Part shown: piece after piece, positions 9,599 to 21,102 of the stretch
Layout: the number at the start of each line of letters is the position of its first letter
Position numbering within the stretch: the stretch's first letter is position 1
Assembly (NCBI GenBank): GCA_022539475.1
Contig: VCMS01000058.1
Coordinates: 1-64,000, forward strand
DNA from: Gracilaria domingensis
Lineage: Eukaryota > Rhodophyta > Florideophyceae > Gracilariales > Gracilariaceae
Length of the DNA: 64,000 nt
Direction: 5' to 3'
Position numbers and translations under genes: made by a program
The notes under the pieces: model-generated
What the model saw: only the letters and a program-made list of their open reading frames with translations
Databases searched by the model: none
What the model was told of the DNA's origin: nothing

Positions 9599-12500
9599 TT
9601 AGGTGGCGCCACGGGCTCCATCAGGAGATGGGGTGGGGGGGGGGGGGGTGACTCTTGTAAATACTCTTGCAGAGTCGTTGGAATTCGTCCAAGTAGTAGG
9701 AAGTTCAGTTCTGTGGTCAGAAGTACTTACTGTAGGTAGATCTCTTAATCCTCGATCCGGGTGCGGAAGAATCGCGGGACGCGATGGCGTAGCATCCGTT
9801 GACGGAACTTCTTCCTGTAGAGGATCCCCTGATTGGGTATTGGTTGTAGATTGTCCGGAAGGCGGAGTAGGTGCCAGTACGACCGGATCACGCGATACAC
9901 GCTCGTGTTGCCCATCAATGTCGATCACGAGGGTATCTGGAGTGACAGAAATAACGTGATACGGTCCGTCGGCGATCGGAGACAGCTTATGTCGTCGTTC
10001 CTTCTCAGGATTATAATACTCCTTTCGTAGGAAGACGTAGTCATTAGCTTTCACCATTGATGGTTTGCCGCGTAATCGGCTATCGAAATTTCGCTTGTAC
10101 GCGAGTTGAGCCTTCTCCATGGCCTTCCTGGCTACCAGTATCATCTTCTTCAACCAATTTTTCCAGGTGTCCCTGTACAAACCCGTCGACGGGAAAGACG
10201 ATAGCGTCGCTTGAGCTTCAATTGCCACAGGTGGCGGAATCCTTGAGAGAACCAATTCAAACGGCGACAGCGACGTAACCCGATGTACCTGGGTGTTATA
10301 TGCGTAAGTTATCGCATCAGTGTACAGGTCCCAATCCTTTGGGTGATCCGCAACGTAGGATCTCAATGCGTTTAGCATCGTACGGTTAAACCGTTCTACC
10401 TGCCCATTACACTGGGGATGATAGGTTGTTGTGAACAAATTCTTGATATCCAAGATACGGCATACGTCCATAAAGAACTTTGACGCAAACTGCGAGCCAT
10501 TGTCTGAAAGCTGATTAACGGGTGGCCCGTAAGTGAAGACCCAATGCGTCAAAAATGCTTGTGCAACTGCTGCTGCAGTGATCCGCTTCAACGGAACCGT
10601 TCGCATTAACTTCGAAAACCTGTCCGTGATAAACAGGAGATACCTGTGACCGCGTGCTGTTCGAATTAATTCGCCCAGAATGTCGATAGCGACGAACTCC
10701 AAAAAAGCCTGGGCTGGTAACAGCGTCATCGACTTCGAGTTTCGTCGAAGTTTGACGTTGTTCTTGGCGCATTCCGTGCATGAACGGCGTACTGCGTAGC
10801 AGTCGAATGCCATAGCTGGCCAATAAAAGTCCCTTCGGAGAGTTAGATACAACTTCCTGCCACCAGGGTGTCCCCCAATCTTTGCAGAGGGGGATATATG
10901 GAGAACCCTCCATTGTAGGGAGTGTGGAACCACAATTTGAGTGCTTGGCCCAACAATCCTAACAAGGAATCCCTGATCGTTGATTAGAAAGGGTATCTTG
11001 AATCCCCCGTTGAGTCGGGCCCTTATCTGAGTACAGAAAGGATCCCCGTGTTGTTCACATATTACCTCTTCAGCCGTAATGGGTTCAAATGAACCGGGTA
11101 ACGGTGTAACCGGTCCGGTGGCGAGTATGTCGTCGCAGACGCCGTCCAGAAAGTCTGGTTCTTCCTCGAATTCTTCAGCGAGGAAGCAGGGGATGTCGTC
11201 GTCATCGACAGGTTCTGCTTCACCAGAAGTTCCCAAGCGGGAGAGCGCATCTGCCTGCAAGTTCAGGGTTCCCCGTTTGTAACGGACTTCGAAATCAAAT
11301 TCCGACAAGCGGAGACGCCATCTCATAAGGCGACCTGATGGCTCAGATACCTCCATAAGCCAACGGAGTGCCGAATGATCGGTGTGCACCTGAAAATGAG
11401 TTCCCATGAGGTACGGTCTCAGAGTTGAGAGTGCCCATACAACGGCAAGACATCCTTTCTCGGAAACCGAGTAGTTGCGTTCATGCACATTCAGGGAACG
11501 GGACCAATATCCTACTGGTCGTCGTACGCCATCTTCCAAAACCTGGAAAAGCGCAAAACCAACTTGGTATTCACTTCCATCAGTATCCACTTCATGAGGA
11601 AGCCCAGGAGTGGGTAATGCCAAGACTGGCGGGGACGTTACGGCGGCGACAAGCGCCGAAAAGGCGGACGCTTCCGCGTCGCCGAATGGTTCCAGTTTAA
11701 TTGGCTGTCCTTTCCTGAGGAGAGAATTGAGAGGAGCTGCAGTATCAGCGAAATTCGGGACGAACCGACGGTAGACATTACACAAACCGAGAAATGATCG
11801 GAGTTCCGTTTGAGTTGTCGGATGTTCCGCTTCCTTCAGCGACTTCACCCTTACCTCTTCGACCGAGAGTTTCCCTGGGCGGATAATGTGGCCCAGGTAT
11901 TTCAACGAGTCGGTAAAGAATTCGCATTTCTTGAGCTCCAAGGTAACACCTGCGTCACGCAGAACTTGCATCACTTCCTTCACATGGGACATATGTTCAT
12001 CCATACTGTTGGAAAATACGACGATGTCGTCCAAGTACACAAGACAAGTCTTCCACTTGAATCTGGCCAACAGAATGTCAACCGCGCGCTGAAACGTAGC
12101 GGGAGCACTCGTTAGCCCGAAGGGCATCCGTTTGAAACGGTACAGTCCTTGGTGACATACAAACGCGGTCTTGTCGCGATCTTCCTTTCGAATTGGAACC
12201 TGCCAGTAACCCCAATTGGCGTCAAGGGCGGTAAATACTCTGGCGCTTCCCAGCGAGTCGATGTACTCATCCATCCGTAGAATTGGATACAAGTCTTTGA
12301 CGGTAACGGCGTTGAGTCGCCTGTAATCGATGCAAAAACGCCACGATCCATCCGACTTCAGAACAAGTACAACGGGCGATGCCCATGACGACTGAGCTGG
12401 CTCAATTACGTCGGCACGTAGCATCTTCTCGACTTGAGACTTTTCTTCTTCCCGCGCTTTCGGGCCTGCCCGATACGGGTGTTGCGCGATTGGGCGAGTA

Positions 12501-13810
12501 TCTGGGAGCAGATCAATATGGTGCTCCGTAATTCCAATTGTTCCAAGGGAACCGTCCCACATGGGAGTAAATTCTCTGAGCATGTCTCGCAAATTCTCGC
12601 GATGAGACGCTGGGACATGGTCCAGATTCAACTTCTCTAATTCCTCAACAGGATTCGTCTGTTCTGTGCCAGGGGGTAGCGCTGATTTAACCGGAATGAA
12701 CGGTCGTTCGTGGCCCGAATTAACTAGATTCACCTCTTCAGTAGCAACTGCTTCCGGTACGGCGGAGTTTCCATTTCTGGAGGAATCCGACAAAACGGAG
12801 TTTCCAGGACGCACCTCCCTCTCCTTGGCTTCGGGCACACCGAGAACCTCGGACGTTGGGATTCTCGTCTGTACGAGCGCCTTCGGATGCGGCAAAACCG
12901 AACCCAGTACCTGGTGTTTGACTAGCCACTGAGTGGTTTTGCCAAAGTTGGCAACCAGTACCTTGAAAGGTTGATCGGGCTCGATAGAAACAACACCATT
13001 AGCTAAAGCGAGCGGTCGCTGATCGTATAACGATGAAGACGGTTGAACTAGTCGAATTCCATGTTGTTTGGAGACGCACTGCACCCACACCTGGGATTCC
13101 GGCGGGATTGAAACGGATTTCGCTATGCGTAGCTTTGTTGATTTCGGATCCACGTTTGGAACCTCCTGAGCCACAGGTAATGGAACGCGCTTCTGGATTG
13201 CGCGCCTCAACGGCTTCCGAACGATCGGAATGGTTGTACCGTCTTCCATTTCCACGGTTTTCGCCCTCGGGCGTATCGCTTCGACAAAGCGGTCGCAAAA
13301 ATCACAACCGAGTATAACCAGTGCAGCGAGTGAATCGCAGACAACAAATTCAAGTTTCACCCCGTAGGTGCCAAGTCTCACTGTGAGAGTTAAGTAACCA
13401 ACCGTGCGCAACGGGTTATTGTTCGCGTCAGCGATATCCAAGCCTGGACCATAGCGAACGAATTCCCGAAGTGCCGGGGGCACTAACGAAGAGTGAATAA
13501 GATTTGGCGCAGCGCCCGTGTCCAACACGGACAGTTGACGAACCATAAACTGGTGTGAGAAGCCGAGGTCGGCGTAAGCCTTATAATTCCTCTTGGCCAT
13601 CACAAGGACTCTATCCGGGTTACGGAAATTTCGGGACCATACCCACGGACGACGGAGAACCGTTAAAAGCTCTGAGTCCACGTCGGATTGAGCCATCTTC
13701 CACGTAAGGATCTTCCTCTTAAGGAAAGTGACCGGGGAGCGAAGCGGCGGCGCCTCGGGCGTCTCCGACTTCGGCTCAGGAGACGCCCCTCCCGCAGGGG
13801 GAACTCCCAA
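9599..13810 (-). CDS. pol: Ty3/gypsy pol polyprotein (protease, RT, RNase H, integrase)
   Basis: About 1,400 residues. In order from the N terminus: aspartic protease (VLDTGAAPNLI); reverse transcriptase with the YLDDIVVFS active-site box (near nt 12,030); RNase H (DTDGSEYQVGFALF); an integrase zinc-binding region (CTEC) and catalytic core (DRFSK ... SDNGSQF ... NGQVERFNR); then a GPY/F-type module (ADGPYHV) and a Pro/Thr-rich tail with a G-rich DNA tract. Domain order RT-RH-IN is that of Ty3/gypsy. No chromodomain was recognised. It looks whole. Confidence 0.92.
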   Translation of the reverse strand: MGVPPAGGASPEPKSETPEAPPLRSPVTFLKRKILTWKMAQSDVDSELLTVLRRPWVWSRNFRNPDRVLVMAKRNYKAYADLGFSHQFMVRQLSVLDTGAAPNLIHSSLVPPALREFVRYGPGLDIADANNNPLRTVGYLTLTVRLGTYGVKLEFVVCDSLAALVILGCDFCDRFVEAIRPRAKTVEMEDGTTIPIVRKPLRRAIQKRVPLPVAQEVPNVDPKSTKLRIAKSVSIPPESQVWVQCVSKQHGIRLVQPSSSLYDQRPLALANGVVSIEPDQPFKVLVANFGKTTQWLVKHQVLGSVLPHPKALVQTRIPTSEVLGVPEAKEREVRPGNSVLSDSSRNGNSAVPEAVATEEVNLVNSGHERPFIPVKSALPPGTEQTNPVEELEKLNLDHVPASHRENLRDMLREFTPMWDGSLGTIGITEHHIDLLPDTRPIAQHPYRAGPKAREEEKSQVEKMLRADVIEPAQSSWASPVVLVLKSDGSWRFCIDYRRLNAVTVKDLYPILRMDEYIDSLGSARVFTALDANWGYWQVPIRKEDRDKTAFVCHQGLYRFKRMPFGLTSAPATFQRAVDILLARFKWKTCLVYLDDIVVFSNSMDEHMSHVKEVMQVLRDAGVTLELKKCEFFTDSLKYLGHIIRPGKLSVEEVRVKSLKEAEHPTTQTELRSFLGLCNVYRRFVPNFADTAAPLNSLLRKGQPIKLEPFGDAEASAFSALVAAVTSPPVLALPTPGLPHEVDTDGSEYQVGFALFQVLEDGVRRPVGYWSRSLNVHERNYSVSEKGCLAVVWALSTLRPYLMGTHFQVHTDHSALRWLMEVSEPSGRLMRWRLRLSEFDFEVRYKRGTLNLQADALSRLGTSGEAEPVDDDDIPCFLAEEFEEEPDFLDGVCDDILATGPVTPLPGSFEPITAEEVICEQHGDPFCTQIRARLNGGFKIPFLINDQGFLVRIVGPSTQIVVPHSLQWRVLHISPSAKIGGHPGGRKLYLTLRRDFYWPAMAFDCYAVRRSCTECAKNNVKLRRNSKSMTLLPAQAFLEFVAIDILGELIRTARGHRYLLFITDRFSKLMRTVPLKRITAAAVAQAFLTHWVFTYGPPVNQLSDNGSQFASKFFMDVCRILDIKNLFTTTYHPQCNGQVERFNRTMLNALRSYVADHPKDWDLYTDAITYAYNTQVHRVTSLSPFELVLSRIPPPVAIEAQATLSSFPSTGLYRDTWKNWLKKMILVARKAMEKAQLAYKRNFDSRLRGKPSMVKANDYVFLRKEYYNPEKERRHKLSPIADGPYHVISVTPDTLVIDIDGQHERVSRDPVVLAPTPPSGQSTTNTQSGDPLQEEVPSTDATPSRPAILPHPDRGLRDLPTVSTSDHRTELPTTWTNSNDSARVFTRVTPPPPTPSPDGARGAT

Positions 13811-13812
13811 GT

Positions 13813-15945
13813 TTAGTTTTCCTGGGCGGGGTTGGCCGGCGACGGCAAACTCTGCTCAGAGTGGGAAACAGAATTCCCGGGTTCGGGGTTGGTCGCAGTC
13901 ATCTGTTCGGTCGCATTCCGAGTTTCGTCTACGCGAACGTTCTGTCCTGTACCAGGGTTGCCAAACATGGCCTTCTGCGCTTCATAATTCTTACTCGGTA
14001 CACGAGCCTTGTCAGCTGATAACAGAGATTCATACCATCCGATAATTTTCGGAAACTCCCGAGCGGGCAACATGCACACAGGCGCAATATGACCGTGTCG
14101 GTAACAAATGTGACAGATGGTCGTCACCGACTTATCGAAAGATCGATTACCATCTGGCCGTCGTTGCGGTTGCGCATTCACCCATCCTGGGCGTGAGAAA
14201 CGGCTGCCGTTGGTCGCGTAAGCGAGTGGAGCGGCCTGTACCCGTGTTCCTCCCATATAGAGTGCGGGGTCACCTTCCGAGGTCGGAGTCGACGACGACG
14301 GAATTTCAGAGGACCCGTACGAACCGGGAGCACTTCCAACGAAGTGTACGTTATCCAGATCCGGGTTCACGGAGTTTCCACGTTCCAAGGAAAGAGATGG
14401 GGATGACTCGTGGACGAGGAACGCCCTTGAGCGACGGGGTTTCGGCGGGCGCCGAGCACGGAGGACTTCGCCTTCAGCTTGGGCGTACTGGACCAATTCC
14501 AGATATGTAATCCTACGTCTCTCTTCGCGATATCGCGCCACCAAAGCCTTGATACAAGGGTCCAACCCATCCACGAACATCGTGCATATCTCCTGAGCGA
14601 AGTACACATTCCCACAGCGATGAAACGCTTTATTCAACCGAGTTGAGTAAACCGTTTCGGTCTCTTCAGTCTTCTGTTTAGCATCTCGCAGAGCGAGCGT
14701 CGCGTTGTGAATCGCGCTTCCTGTTGCATAGGACCTCAGGAGGTATTGGACCGCTTCCGGCCAACAACTGACACCTCGCTCAGATGCACGGGACGACCCT
14801 CGGACCGAGTTAAACTGATCTTCAGCCATCCCTGACAGAAAATAGGGTAAAGCGAGAAACGCTTGCGCCTCGTTCATACCGAGAATGTCGGCTTCCTGCA
14901 CAAAGCGGGCCAGGAAGTCCAATACCAGAATCGGATCTTCGCCATCGAATTTCTTCGTAAAGACGATATTCAGTCTTCTGATGTGATCCTTCACCTTGCC
15001 GGTGCTTCGCGAAGTGCGACGTGACGATGAATCGTCTAATCGGTAATAACGATACGATAACAGCTTCCTGTAGGGTAGATTCGTTGGTTTCAACTCTTTG
15101 AGTCCAAGATGACGTCTACCTTTCTCGCGAGAGCGAATCACTCCTTGAGTGGCATATGTCGCCTTCGACTTCGTTCCGCGGGATCGACTCCCATACCGTT
15201 CTCGGTCTTCCTCACTGTCCGAAGAACTGGATGAAGTAGATTTCGCAGAGCGAACGCTAGAATTGAAACTAGACGAATCCGAGTCGTAACGGAGTTCCTT
15301 TTTGGATCGTCGATTTCCGTGATACGGAGACTGGCGTGCCGAGAGCTTAGAAGCTTCTTCCTTAACATTCTTCGCATCAGTTTCGTTTTCGATCCGGATG
15401 ATCTCTTCGGGAGGAGACAACCTAGTGGTTAAGCGATCGATTTCAGCTCGATGCTCCTGAATAGAGGAATGGTAAGCTTGAACAAAAGCGGCTGGTGCAC
15501 CCAGACTTTCCAAAATGGAATTCACGTCTTGACGTAAGACACGAATGTCATTGGTCGGATCTCCGATTTCAGCTTGGTCAAGCTTCCGTCTGAGATACTG
15601 CAGATCCTCGAACAACGAGTTTTGCGCGAGCTGACTGACACGCAGTTGAGCCTCGAGGTACGAGTATCCAGGGGTTTCAACCACATCGTCTGGTCTCTCC
15701 GTGGCCAGAGTACCCGTAACGGGCGGAGCTCCTGTCGTATAAGCGGCCATCGGACCCGACGTGACTGACGAAGCTCTCCGGGGTTCCGGGACCTGTTCAT
15801 TGTCAGGCAGCCTTGCAGGTACAGAGGCGCGAGAACGCGGAGGCCTAGGCAGAGGCACACCAGCATCTCTGGCCACACCGTTTCGAGAGTTCGGCGCAGG
15901 TGGCGCCATACCGGGCCACGGTGTACCAAAAAGCGGTAAGATCAA
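13813..15945 (-). CDS. gag: Ty3/gypsy gag polyprotein
   Basis: About 700 residues: a Pro/Arg-rich N terminus, a coiled-coil-like segment, a Ser-rich basic linker, a capsid-like central region (FDGEDPILVLDFLARFV ... ATLALRDAKQKTEETETVYSTRLNKAF, the retrotransposon-gag pattern) and a CCHC zinc knuckle (CHICYRHGHIAPVC, near nt 14,070-14,115). It is immediately upstream of pol on the same strand. It looks whole. Confidence 0.88.
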   Translation of the reverse strand: MILPLFGTPWPGMAPPAPNSRNGVARDAGVPLPRPPRSRASVPARLPDNEQVPEPRRASSVTSGPMAAYTTGAPPVTGTLATERPDDVVETPGYSYLEAQLRVSQLAQNSLFEDLQYLRRKLDQAEIGDPTNDIRVLRQDVNSILESLGAPAAFVQAYHSSIQEHRAEIDRLTTRLSPPEEIIRIENETDAKNVKEEASKLSARQSPYHGNRRSKKELRYDSDSSSFNSSVRSAKSTSSSSSDSEEDRERYGSRSRGTKSKATYATQGVIRSREKGRRHLGLKELKPTNLPYRKLLSYRYYRLDDSSSRRTSRSTGKVKDHIRRLNIVFTKKFDGEDPILVLDFLARFVQEADILGMNEAQAFLALPYFLSGMAEDQFNSVRGSSRASERGVSCWPEAVQYLLRSYATGSAIHNATLALRDAKQKTEETETVYSTRLNKAFHRCGNVYFAQEICTMFVDGLDPCIKALVARYREERRRITYLELVQYAQAEGEVLRARRPPKPRRSRAFLVHESSPSLSLERGNSVNPDLDNVHFVGSAPGSYGSSEIPSSSTPTSEGDPALYMGGTRVQAAPLAYATNGSRFSRPGWVNAQPQRRPDGNRSFDKSVTTICHICYRHGHIAPVCMLPAREFPKIIGWYESLLSADKARVPSKNYEAQKAMFGNPGTGQNVRVDETRNATEQMTATNPEPGNSVSHSEQSLPSPANPAQEN

Positions 15946-17382
15946 ATTAACAACGAGAGGTCTGGATACTCCAAACAGTAAGTAACGAACAAAAAATAAA
16001 ACACTCTAGAGAGCCCACTGTTCCACAGTAGCTTCCCAAAAACCAATTGATCACTAATCGTGATACTCCTCGACAAGAAAGAGAACGAAAGAAAGAATCC
16101 AACCCGTTCTAAGTCGGGAGACCACTTGTGGAGCAAAACCCCAGCGATGGGATCGTCTCTCAAGGCGTTCGAGTCCTTGCCCTCTAGACGAGGTGAACTC
16201 AGTGGTGAGCCCTCCGAACACGGATAGTGCGGGTGTAAGACCGCCCGTGGTACGGGATATACATACGGAGGTTGAGGGGTGAACGGGCCTGATCCAGGAA
16301 TCCGGCGAAAAGTGACGGAATGGTCGAGGAGGAAGAGTACCGTAGAGCGGTGTAAGCCCTAGGCAAAAGGGGAGAAAGAAGGAAAATAGAGGAGGAAAAG
16401 AGAGGAATCCCGCGGCGGGACGTGCGGAAAGCGGCAACAGACCCGGCGCCGGGAGACGACGATGTGTCTTAAGCCCACGCGGCACAACTCTACACAGAGA
16501 CGGAAACGCTACCAATTGTGGTGAAAGCAGTACAACTGCACAAATAAGAAACAAGAACAGTCCGAAGACACGGAATAAAACAGCCCGAGGGTAAGGCCAC
16601 AATGGTCAGTATTGCCTGAATAATCCCGAGGGATGAAGCTGAGTCGTACCGTACGCGGTGTTTTTCCGGAGGGAGTTGTACACTTCGCGATGGCGAAACA
16701 GTTCAGAGCCGAACTCGGTTACCCTTTACAGAGGGGCGGAGGTGGCCGCGAGGTCACCTCCTTATATCGTAACCAATTACTTAGTTAAACTAAATTAGAT
16801 AAATAAAGTGCACGCTTGTGCAGGTCCACACACGTGGAAGGTATGCAACCCGCGGCAGCGGCCAGTAAACTATTCGACAATCATAACAAAACATGTGTGA
16901 ACACACCCATTCCTATACACGCGTACACGCGACCAATACTCATCCGCGCCACGTCATGGCCGACCCCTCAGGGTACCATACCTCAATGCGGCCAAAAGGT
17001 ATCCCATCAGTGGGCCAATATTCATACCTTCCGAGTACCCGGAACCATCCTTACCAGGGGTTTATGAAAACAATCCCCGTGTATCGGGCAAGCACGTTTT
17101 GCTCTACATTGAGTCGCCCCTCATCATCGGGGTCTATCACGGACTACCGTAGCCCGTCAGGGATCGCGAGCCGGGAAATTACGCGCCGGACGGCCCAACA
17201 CCTGGGGTGCTCCCACTACCGGGAGCCCCGGAGAAGCGCTGTGCCGCTATCGCTTGCAACTCCGACTCGTCGGTCACCGTATCGGGAACGGCCACTCCCA
17301 CTCCTCGGAGGAAGTTGCGAATGACCGCCGCTCGCGGGTTGAGAGAGGAACTGCCGCCCCCGGCGGATGCTACGTCCTGAGC
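15946..17382. other. upstream flank of gag, possible LTR/leader; no gene
   Basis: This stretch is 5' of gag on the minus strand, where an LTR and leader are expected. A TATA-like string (minus strand, near 16,762-16,770) may mark the promoter. A 182-codon frame at 16,054-16,602 has the Phe/Pro/Leu-biased look of non-coding DNA. No primer-binding site was recognised. Confidence 0.35.
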
Positions 17383-18999
17383 TCACGGGCCGGTCGGATC
17401 GAGAGCCGCTACAGCGGGTGAGACAACAGCCACGACTTCGTCGTCGTCGCCCATAGCTCCGGGCTGCGGTACAACCTCCACGCTCACTGGGCTTCCCTCA
17501 TCCATGGGGCTACCTCCCTCGGCAGGGTCATCACCGTCATCGTCGACGTATACGAACCCACGCGGGTGTCCTTCCGGGATATGAAGCTCCTTTCGGCGGC
17601 GACCAGCCGCTTCAGCGGGACCAATTATCTCCCAAATCCATGGGTCAAAGTATACGAAGTCGCCGGCATTGACGTTCCGTACCGGAGAACGGTCCGACTG
17701 CCGACGAGCTCCGTTGGAAACCTGACTAGCAGGCACCTCATTCCAGTCAATCTTGTCAATGACGTCCACCAACGCGGTGACTTCGCGCGCATTGCGGACC
17801 GAGCCGAGCACCTCGGAGAGATCCAGTGCTCGGATCGCTTGCCGGATGAGCTCCGGGATGAACCAAACCCGGTACGAATCGTATGCCTCGATGAGGAGGA
17901 AAGCCGCAACGTGGATGGTCTATTCTGTTGCCAGGATGCTCCACAGGCCGCGAGGTGGATCGTTCAAGAAATACGAGCCTATGTAAGTTAGGCAGGGCCG
18001 TAGCTCTACGAGACACCCTCGTGGGACTTCGACCGCAGGACAGAATGACGGCAGCGGCAGGTATCGCTCAGTATGGGAGTGAGGCGCGATGCGCTCCACC
18101 TCCGTGCACTGGTACGGCACCAGTACCTCGAAGCAGGAACGCCATTTTCTCTCGAATCGGAGGCCTTCATGAAATTGAGTCCGTGCAGGACGGCGAAGGA
18201 ACCGGAACTCGGCACGAAGAATGGGCCGCGCCCACAGGATCAACTCCTGCTGCGGCTGAACGGTGTCCGAATATCGGTCAATTTCGTCCAACGCGTTGGC
18301 TAGATGGTCGCCGTAGCCGACCTCGCCGAAAGTTCGGTAACGTGCCACATCGTACTAGTACTGGGCCGGCACCGGATGTTCGTTCGGAGCTCGGAAGTGT
18401 CGCGCGTACCCAATGCGGGCCATCTCATTGCGAGCGAATTGTCTCGTCTTGTTTCGAACTACAAACAGGCAGCTCGGTATAACCGCAACGCGGGCGATCC
18501 AGTCCCATGAACGGGTAACGTCAGCAGGAAGCCCACCAGGGAGTTGACCGTCGACAGCGTACGAGTCGACGAGCTCGGTATCCCGAACGGCTTCGGCATC
18601 AAGCCAGGGAGCCTGGGAGAAAAGGAAACTGTGCCGGTGCGGATCCCGGATGCGTAACGCGCCTGCGGTAGGCCACCCACCCAGCGTAGCTGGCTTCTCG
18701 GCGTTGAACCAATCACATACAGGCGCGGGACCAACCTGAGCTGGAGCGTGATATTGTCCGGAAGAACCCGGTTTGGAAGCAGCCGCCGACTGCGGAAGTG
18801 GTACAGACCGGAACGGCGGGTTGGAAACTTGCATACGTGCCGTCGAAGACGGATGGGGGTTCGGTGTGTTGGACATCGCGGCAGGGCTCGATATGGCGAG
18901 GTTCGCTATTGACACCGGAGGTGTTGGTGGCTCCGAACAGTTCTCGGCAGACCCGTCTTGGGAGACTTCCTTATATACCTTCATCGCGAGGGGTATCAA
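17383..18999 (-). pseudogene. degenerate minus-strand coding region, unassigned (probably element debris)
   Basis: Several adjoining minus-strand open stretches in more than one frame have protein-like composition, with an acidic Pro-rich end and a region rich in Arg, Trp and Tyr. Base composition resembles the neighbouring Ty3 element. No domain was recognised, and it may be the remains of another retroelement or a captured gene. It looks broken. Confidence 0.35.
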
Positions 19000-21102
19000 G
19001 CCGACGGAGTCGGTGTCTCAGCCTGAGAAGGGGGAGATGTAGAGCAAAACGCCCTTTATGGGGATGCACCGAGGTGTTTTTTATAGTTTGTTGATCCGTC
19101 ACCGGCTTCAACACCTCATGTTATGAGAGGCTACTGTGGTAGTGGCCCTATTTTGAGGTATGCCTAGGAAGGGTAGTGTTTCTGCACAAGTTTGCTGAGT
19201 TGGCCCGATGCTGGGTGCGCCATGGCAAGCCTGCCACGGTTTCACACGTGTAGGGTGTTGACCGGCAGCGCCGGATAATTAGGTATTTCTAGTTGATATT
19301 TTCAAGTGCCCTATACAGGTGGCGGCACTGGCCGCCACTGTACGGGAAGTAAACCTCAAGGAGGCTTCTGGCTCTGACTTTCTTGGCGCGTGTGAACGGT
19401 CGTCGTCCCTAATAGGGCAAGCCGGCGCAATTCCGGGCTAGTCATCCGACGTCTACCACTGAGATATAGACCGTCGTCACGGCATCTTTTGTTGTTTCTC
19501 TTTTATTATTTCCGTCATACCGCTCTCGTTTCTCTGCCCTGTTATACAAGTTTTTACCCACTAGTCTCGAGACTTATTACCGTTTATCACGAGTCCGTAC
19601 TCCGCAGTGCGGCTCTTTTGCTGATCTTCTGTCACTCCCTACCGTTAGGCTGCATATCTTTACTCGCTATGGCTCGCCGGAACAACCGGATACCTACGCC
19701 AATTTTTCCCCTTCAACTCTGACTGCACGCTCAGATCGGGGTCACCCGGACTTACACTCCCCATCGCGCTGGCTCTATCAAAGGGTTCTACTGCAGGATT
19801 TACACCTATAGAGAGCAGGTGTCCAACTATCTGTCGGTGCGTTTTCCACGACGCGGCTCTTGTTTGTCCACTTGTAGGCTTGCACCACACACTGCACATT
19901 ATGCGTTTGCGACTTTGATTTCTTATTGAAGGCCTGGTATAATGCGACCATTCGACATATGTGCGAGACGTCGAACTATGATATGGTTGAAGATTAAATG
20001 CCACCTGTGTAGAGCATTATCTAGTCCAGTGTTGAATTGGTTTCTGTAGAGAGTTTACTCTGTGACATTTTTGCCTCCTAGCGGGTTTGGACAGAATGTT
20101 TGAGTTCTTCTGGTTTTGTTGTCGTTTTTCTTTAATTGGTTGTTTCTAGATGGCAGTAGGGGTAGAATACGGATTTTTGGACTAGTTTATAAATCTGTAT
20201 TTGTGTGGTCGACAAGGTGGAGACTGGTTTTTCTACAAAATATTGCCGGAGAAGGGCGCATGGTGTTAGTTCCAAATTTTTAGCTGTGTTCATTTTTCTG
20301 CAGATGTTTCTTTCTATGAAAAAGTTTTGAAAAAAGGAAATTTAATTTAAGTGTGGATAGCATCGATGGATGATACATAAATGCCAAACGGATGACGGAT
20401 TGAGTGCAAGTAATGTGCAATTGAAGCTTTATTTTGCGGTGTGACGTTAAAGGACACGCACTAATCATATAGAACGCACTTGGAGCGCACGCGATACATG
20501 TTGCACTCTATCTGCGCCCACATTGTTCGTAATTGGACCCCAAGGATCTCCGTTTGCACTCCACGCGGACTCACAATAATGAAATGAATTATTAAGAAAT
20601 TAAAATGACCTGCCGAGGGTGTCACATTGTAACGTGGAGAGCATACAGGCTGAGTGCAGTTGGAGGCTGAAAACCTCGAAAAATGCACTCCATTTGCACT
20701 CAAAAAATTAAAAACAATTCTTGTAGGGATAGAAATCTCCATGTAGCTGTTCCTATGAGTTCAATTGGTATTCCCTGTCTCTTCCTGAGTATGTAAGCAT
20801 GTGATTTTGTCAAGATGACAAGGCCGTATCTAGAGGTCAAGAAATGAATAGAAATTAGGTTTCCTTGAACATCTTTATTTATGAGCGTTGGAATGCTAAG
20901 GTCAGATTCTTGGTTAGTCACTATTATGAGAGTCCCTTTCTGGTGTGTTTTTAGGTGGTGTGACGTGGCGGTGTTGTTGTAATGGAAACAGATAGGTCAG
21001 ATCGGTCTTCCGTGCGTGACAAATGATCGAAGGATGAGCTGTGGAGTCCAAGGTATACGTACAGTCAGGTTTGGTATCATCCTGTGAAGCATGTTCGATT
21101 GT
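19000..21102. other. gene-poor stretch
   Basis: No credible gene. The segment 20,460-20,720 repeats the short string TGCACTC several times in both orientations; the rest shows nothing. Confidence 0.4.

Larger units (their letters stand above)
9599..15945 (-). mobile_element. Ty3/gypsy LTR-type retrotransposon, internal region
   Basis: Minus-strand gag (13813-15945) and pol (9599-13810) lie next to each other in the order and orientation of Ty3/gypsy elements. Both frames are open and all usual parts are present, so the internal region looks whole. Terminal repeats were not matched by eye, so age cannot be estimated from them; the open frames suggest it is fairly young. The likely ends lie somewhere beyond both coordinates. 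It is inserted in a mobile-element-rich segment beside a KDZ-like DNA transposon. Confidence 0.9.

Noticed and set aside
16054-16602. 182-codon minus-strand frame with hydrophobic start
   Set aside because: Composition (Phe/Pro/Leu/Arg) and location in the probable LTR/leader suggest a chance frame.
8400-19500. LTR pair for the Ty3 element
   Set aside because: Compared by eye between 8.4-9.6 kb and 15.9-17.0 kb; no convincing matching pair, so no LTR coordinates are given.
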